Source: Nostoc sp. CHAB 5844 (lineage in GTDB: Bacteria; Cyanobacteriota; Cyanobacteriia; Cyanobacteriales; Nostocaceae). Taken from it: a stretch of DNA of 64,000 bases. Positions within the stretch are counted from its first letter, which is position 1. Every line of letters starts with the position of its first letter. Location of the stretch: assembly GCF_020829595.1 (NCBI RefSeq), contig NZ_JAIVFW010000009.1, positions 62,001-126,000 on the forward strand. The letters run 5' to 3'. Below are positions 63,290 through 64,000 of the stretch, piece after piece. A model generated the notes under the pieces. It had not been told where the DNA came from. It worked only from the letters and a program-made list of their open reading frames with translations, and made no database searches. The position numbers and the translations under genes were made by a program.

Positions 63290-63510
63290 CAGTCGCGCGA
63301 CTGGCGTTCAATAGTCAAGAGTCCAAAAAACGCTGATTTTTGAACGCCACTGAGGGAGCCGGGAAACCCGTCCAACGCAGTCGCTTCCCTTGACCACTTG
63401 CCCTGAGCATAGCCGAAGGGTTGACTCTTGACTCTTATACCAGGAGATAGGTGTGCCAGTTGCGTAAGTCCTGTAATTGATTTTGGATTCTGAATTCTGA
63501 ATTCTGACTT
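63290..63510. repeat. Repeat mosaic downstream of the penicillin-binding protein gene
   Basis: Contains GGGAAACCCGTCCAACGCAG (63361 on), a diverged copy of the 75-bp element; CCCTGAGCATAGCCGAAGGG (63401 on), related to 20107-20135; and GATTCTGAATTCTGAATTCT heptamers near 63485. An 85-codon open frame here on the minus strand is composed of repeats. Confidence 0.75.
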
Positions 63511-63512
63511 CT

Positions 63513-64000
63513 TCAATGTGGTGTTTCTGCTGTGGAATTTACTTGTTGTGGTGGAAGGTGTTCTAGGGGAATCAATGTTTCCATGACCGATTTAACAATT
63601 GGTGCGGCAACAGTAGAACCATAGGCGTTTTCGCCCTTTGGCTCATCGACAATTGCCAAAACCACATAGCGGGGAGCTTCTACAGGCAAAACTGCTACAA
63701 AGCTGGTGATTCTGGCACCAGGGATATAACCACCGTTGGGACTAGCTTTTTGAGCTGTACCTGTTTTCCCGCCAATGCGATATCCGGCAATTCTTGAAGG
63801 TTTACCAGTACCTTCAGAAACAACGGTTTCCATCATTTCCACAACTTGTTGGGTGATTTTGGCAGAAAAAATTTGACGTGGTGCAGGGAGTGTTGGTGAA
63901 TAATGCATTTTCCCACTGCTATCAACCAATCCCCGAACTACATGGGGTGTCACTAATTTTCCACCATTAGCTAAAGCGCCATGCAGTTGTGCTAGTTGTA
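63513..64000 (-). CDS. Penicillin-binding protein 2/FtsI-type transpeptidase, C-terminal part
   Basis: The frame continues past the right edge; the visible 162 codons start [20 protein letters not shown], typical of the end of the transpeptidase domain of FtsI/PBP2 proteins. The KTG box is present ([16 protein letters not shown]), followed by [20 protein letters not shown] and [16 protein letters not shown]. It cross-links septal or elongation peptidoglycan. It has no PASTA-like tail and ends at AETPH next to repeat DNA. Confidence 0.92.
   Translation of the reverse strand, partial: QLAQLHGALANGGKLVTPHVVRGLVDSSGKMHYSPTLPAPRQIFSAKITQQVVEMMETVVSEGTGKPSRIAGYRIGGKTGTAQKASPNGGYIPGARITSFVAVLPVEAPRYVVLAIVDEPKGENAYGSTVAAPIVKSVMETLIPLEHLPPQQVNSTAETPH

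Noticed and set aside
63259-63516. 85-codon minus-strand frame after the penicillin-binding protein gene
   Set aside because: Made of dispersed repeats, including a diverged copy of the 75-bp element; no protein-like features.

Overview
The window looks like chromosome from a filamentous, Nostocales-type cyanobacterium. The evidence is dense GCGATCGC (HIP1) octamers, tandem heptamer repeats and small palindromic repeats between and inside genes, the sufR-sufBCDS arrangement, a primitive phytochelatin synthase, and many cyanobacterial conserved hypotheticals. All assignments come from reading the sequence; no database search was run. I see no tRNA, rRNA, CRISPR array or intact transposase.

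Layout. 0-5.3 kb: the start of hsdM and a complete hsdR (type I restriction), then ruvC, a YvcK/CofD-like gene and tsaE. 5.5-8.9 kb: a STAND-type ATPase with 14 WD40 repeats, six of them almost identical DNA copies. 9.0-13.5 kb: repeat-rich DNA around a double ArsA/Get3 ATPase, a small coiled-coil protein, a secreted Cys-rich protein and a short-chain dehydrogenase pseudogene. 13.5-19.6 kb: the iron-sulfur assembly operon sufBCDS with its divergent repressor sufR and two CAAC-N6-GTTG operator candidates. 19.7-28.3 kb: a defence/conflict island with Phd plus a frameshifted ParE-type toxin, a CHAT-TIR-ATPase gene overlapping an ATPase-TM-WD40 gene, and a VapBC-like pair. 28.3-35.2 kb: small housekeeping and unknown genes, a broken hepT/ABC-ATPase junction beside mntA, a prepilin peptidase and leuB. 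35.2-42.6 kb: a toxin-antitoxin remnant, two tandem MscS channels, an ABC exporter with one deleted and one intact permease, and a PIN-toxin pair. 42.7-49.3 kb: an osmoprotectant-type ABC importer overlapping a phytochelatin synthase gene, then a pentapeptide protein and gamma-glutamyltransferase. 49.3-64 kb: hypotheticals, a membrane GT-C-like protein, a PRC-barrel protein, smc, hisC, two methyltransferases, a diiron-type oxidase, a Uma2 protein and the end of a penicillin-binding protein.

How genes work together. SufR, read with its CX12CX13CX14C cluster ligands and adjacent inverted repeats, should repress sufBCDS when iron-sulfur supply is adequate. The overlapping genes at 21-27.5 kb look like one split STAND system: the first protein carries two effector modules (CHAT protease-like and TIR) on an ATPase, and the second carries a related ATPase, a membrane segment and a 16-repeat WD40 sensor.

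The strongest recurring signal is that small repeats have entered coding sequence without breaking the frame. An identical 75-bp element encodes the same 25 residues in an ABC substrate-binding protein and in SMC. Other repeat-derived segments sit in sufS, sufD, the CHAT-TIR gene, the WD40 gene (a three-hairpin element) and a methyltransferase tail. This resembles the Rickettsia palindromic elements, but built from cyanobacterial small dispersed repeats.
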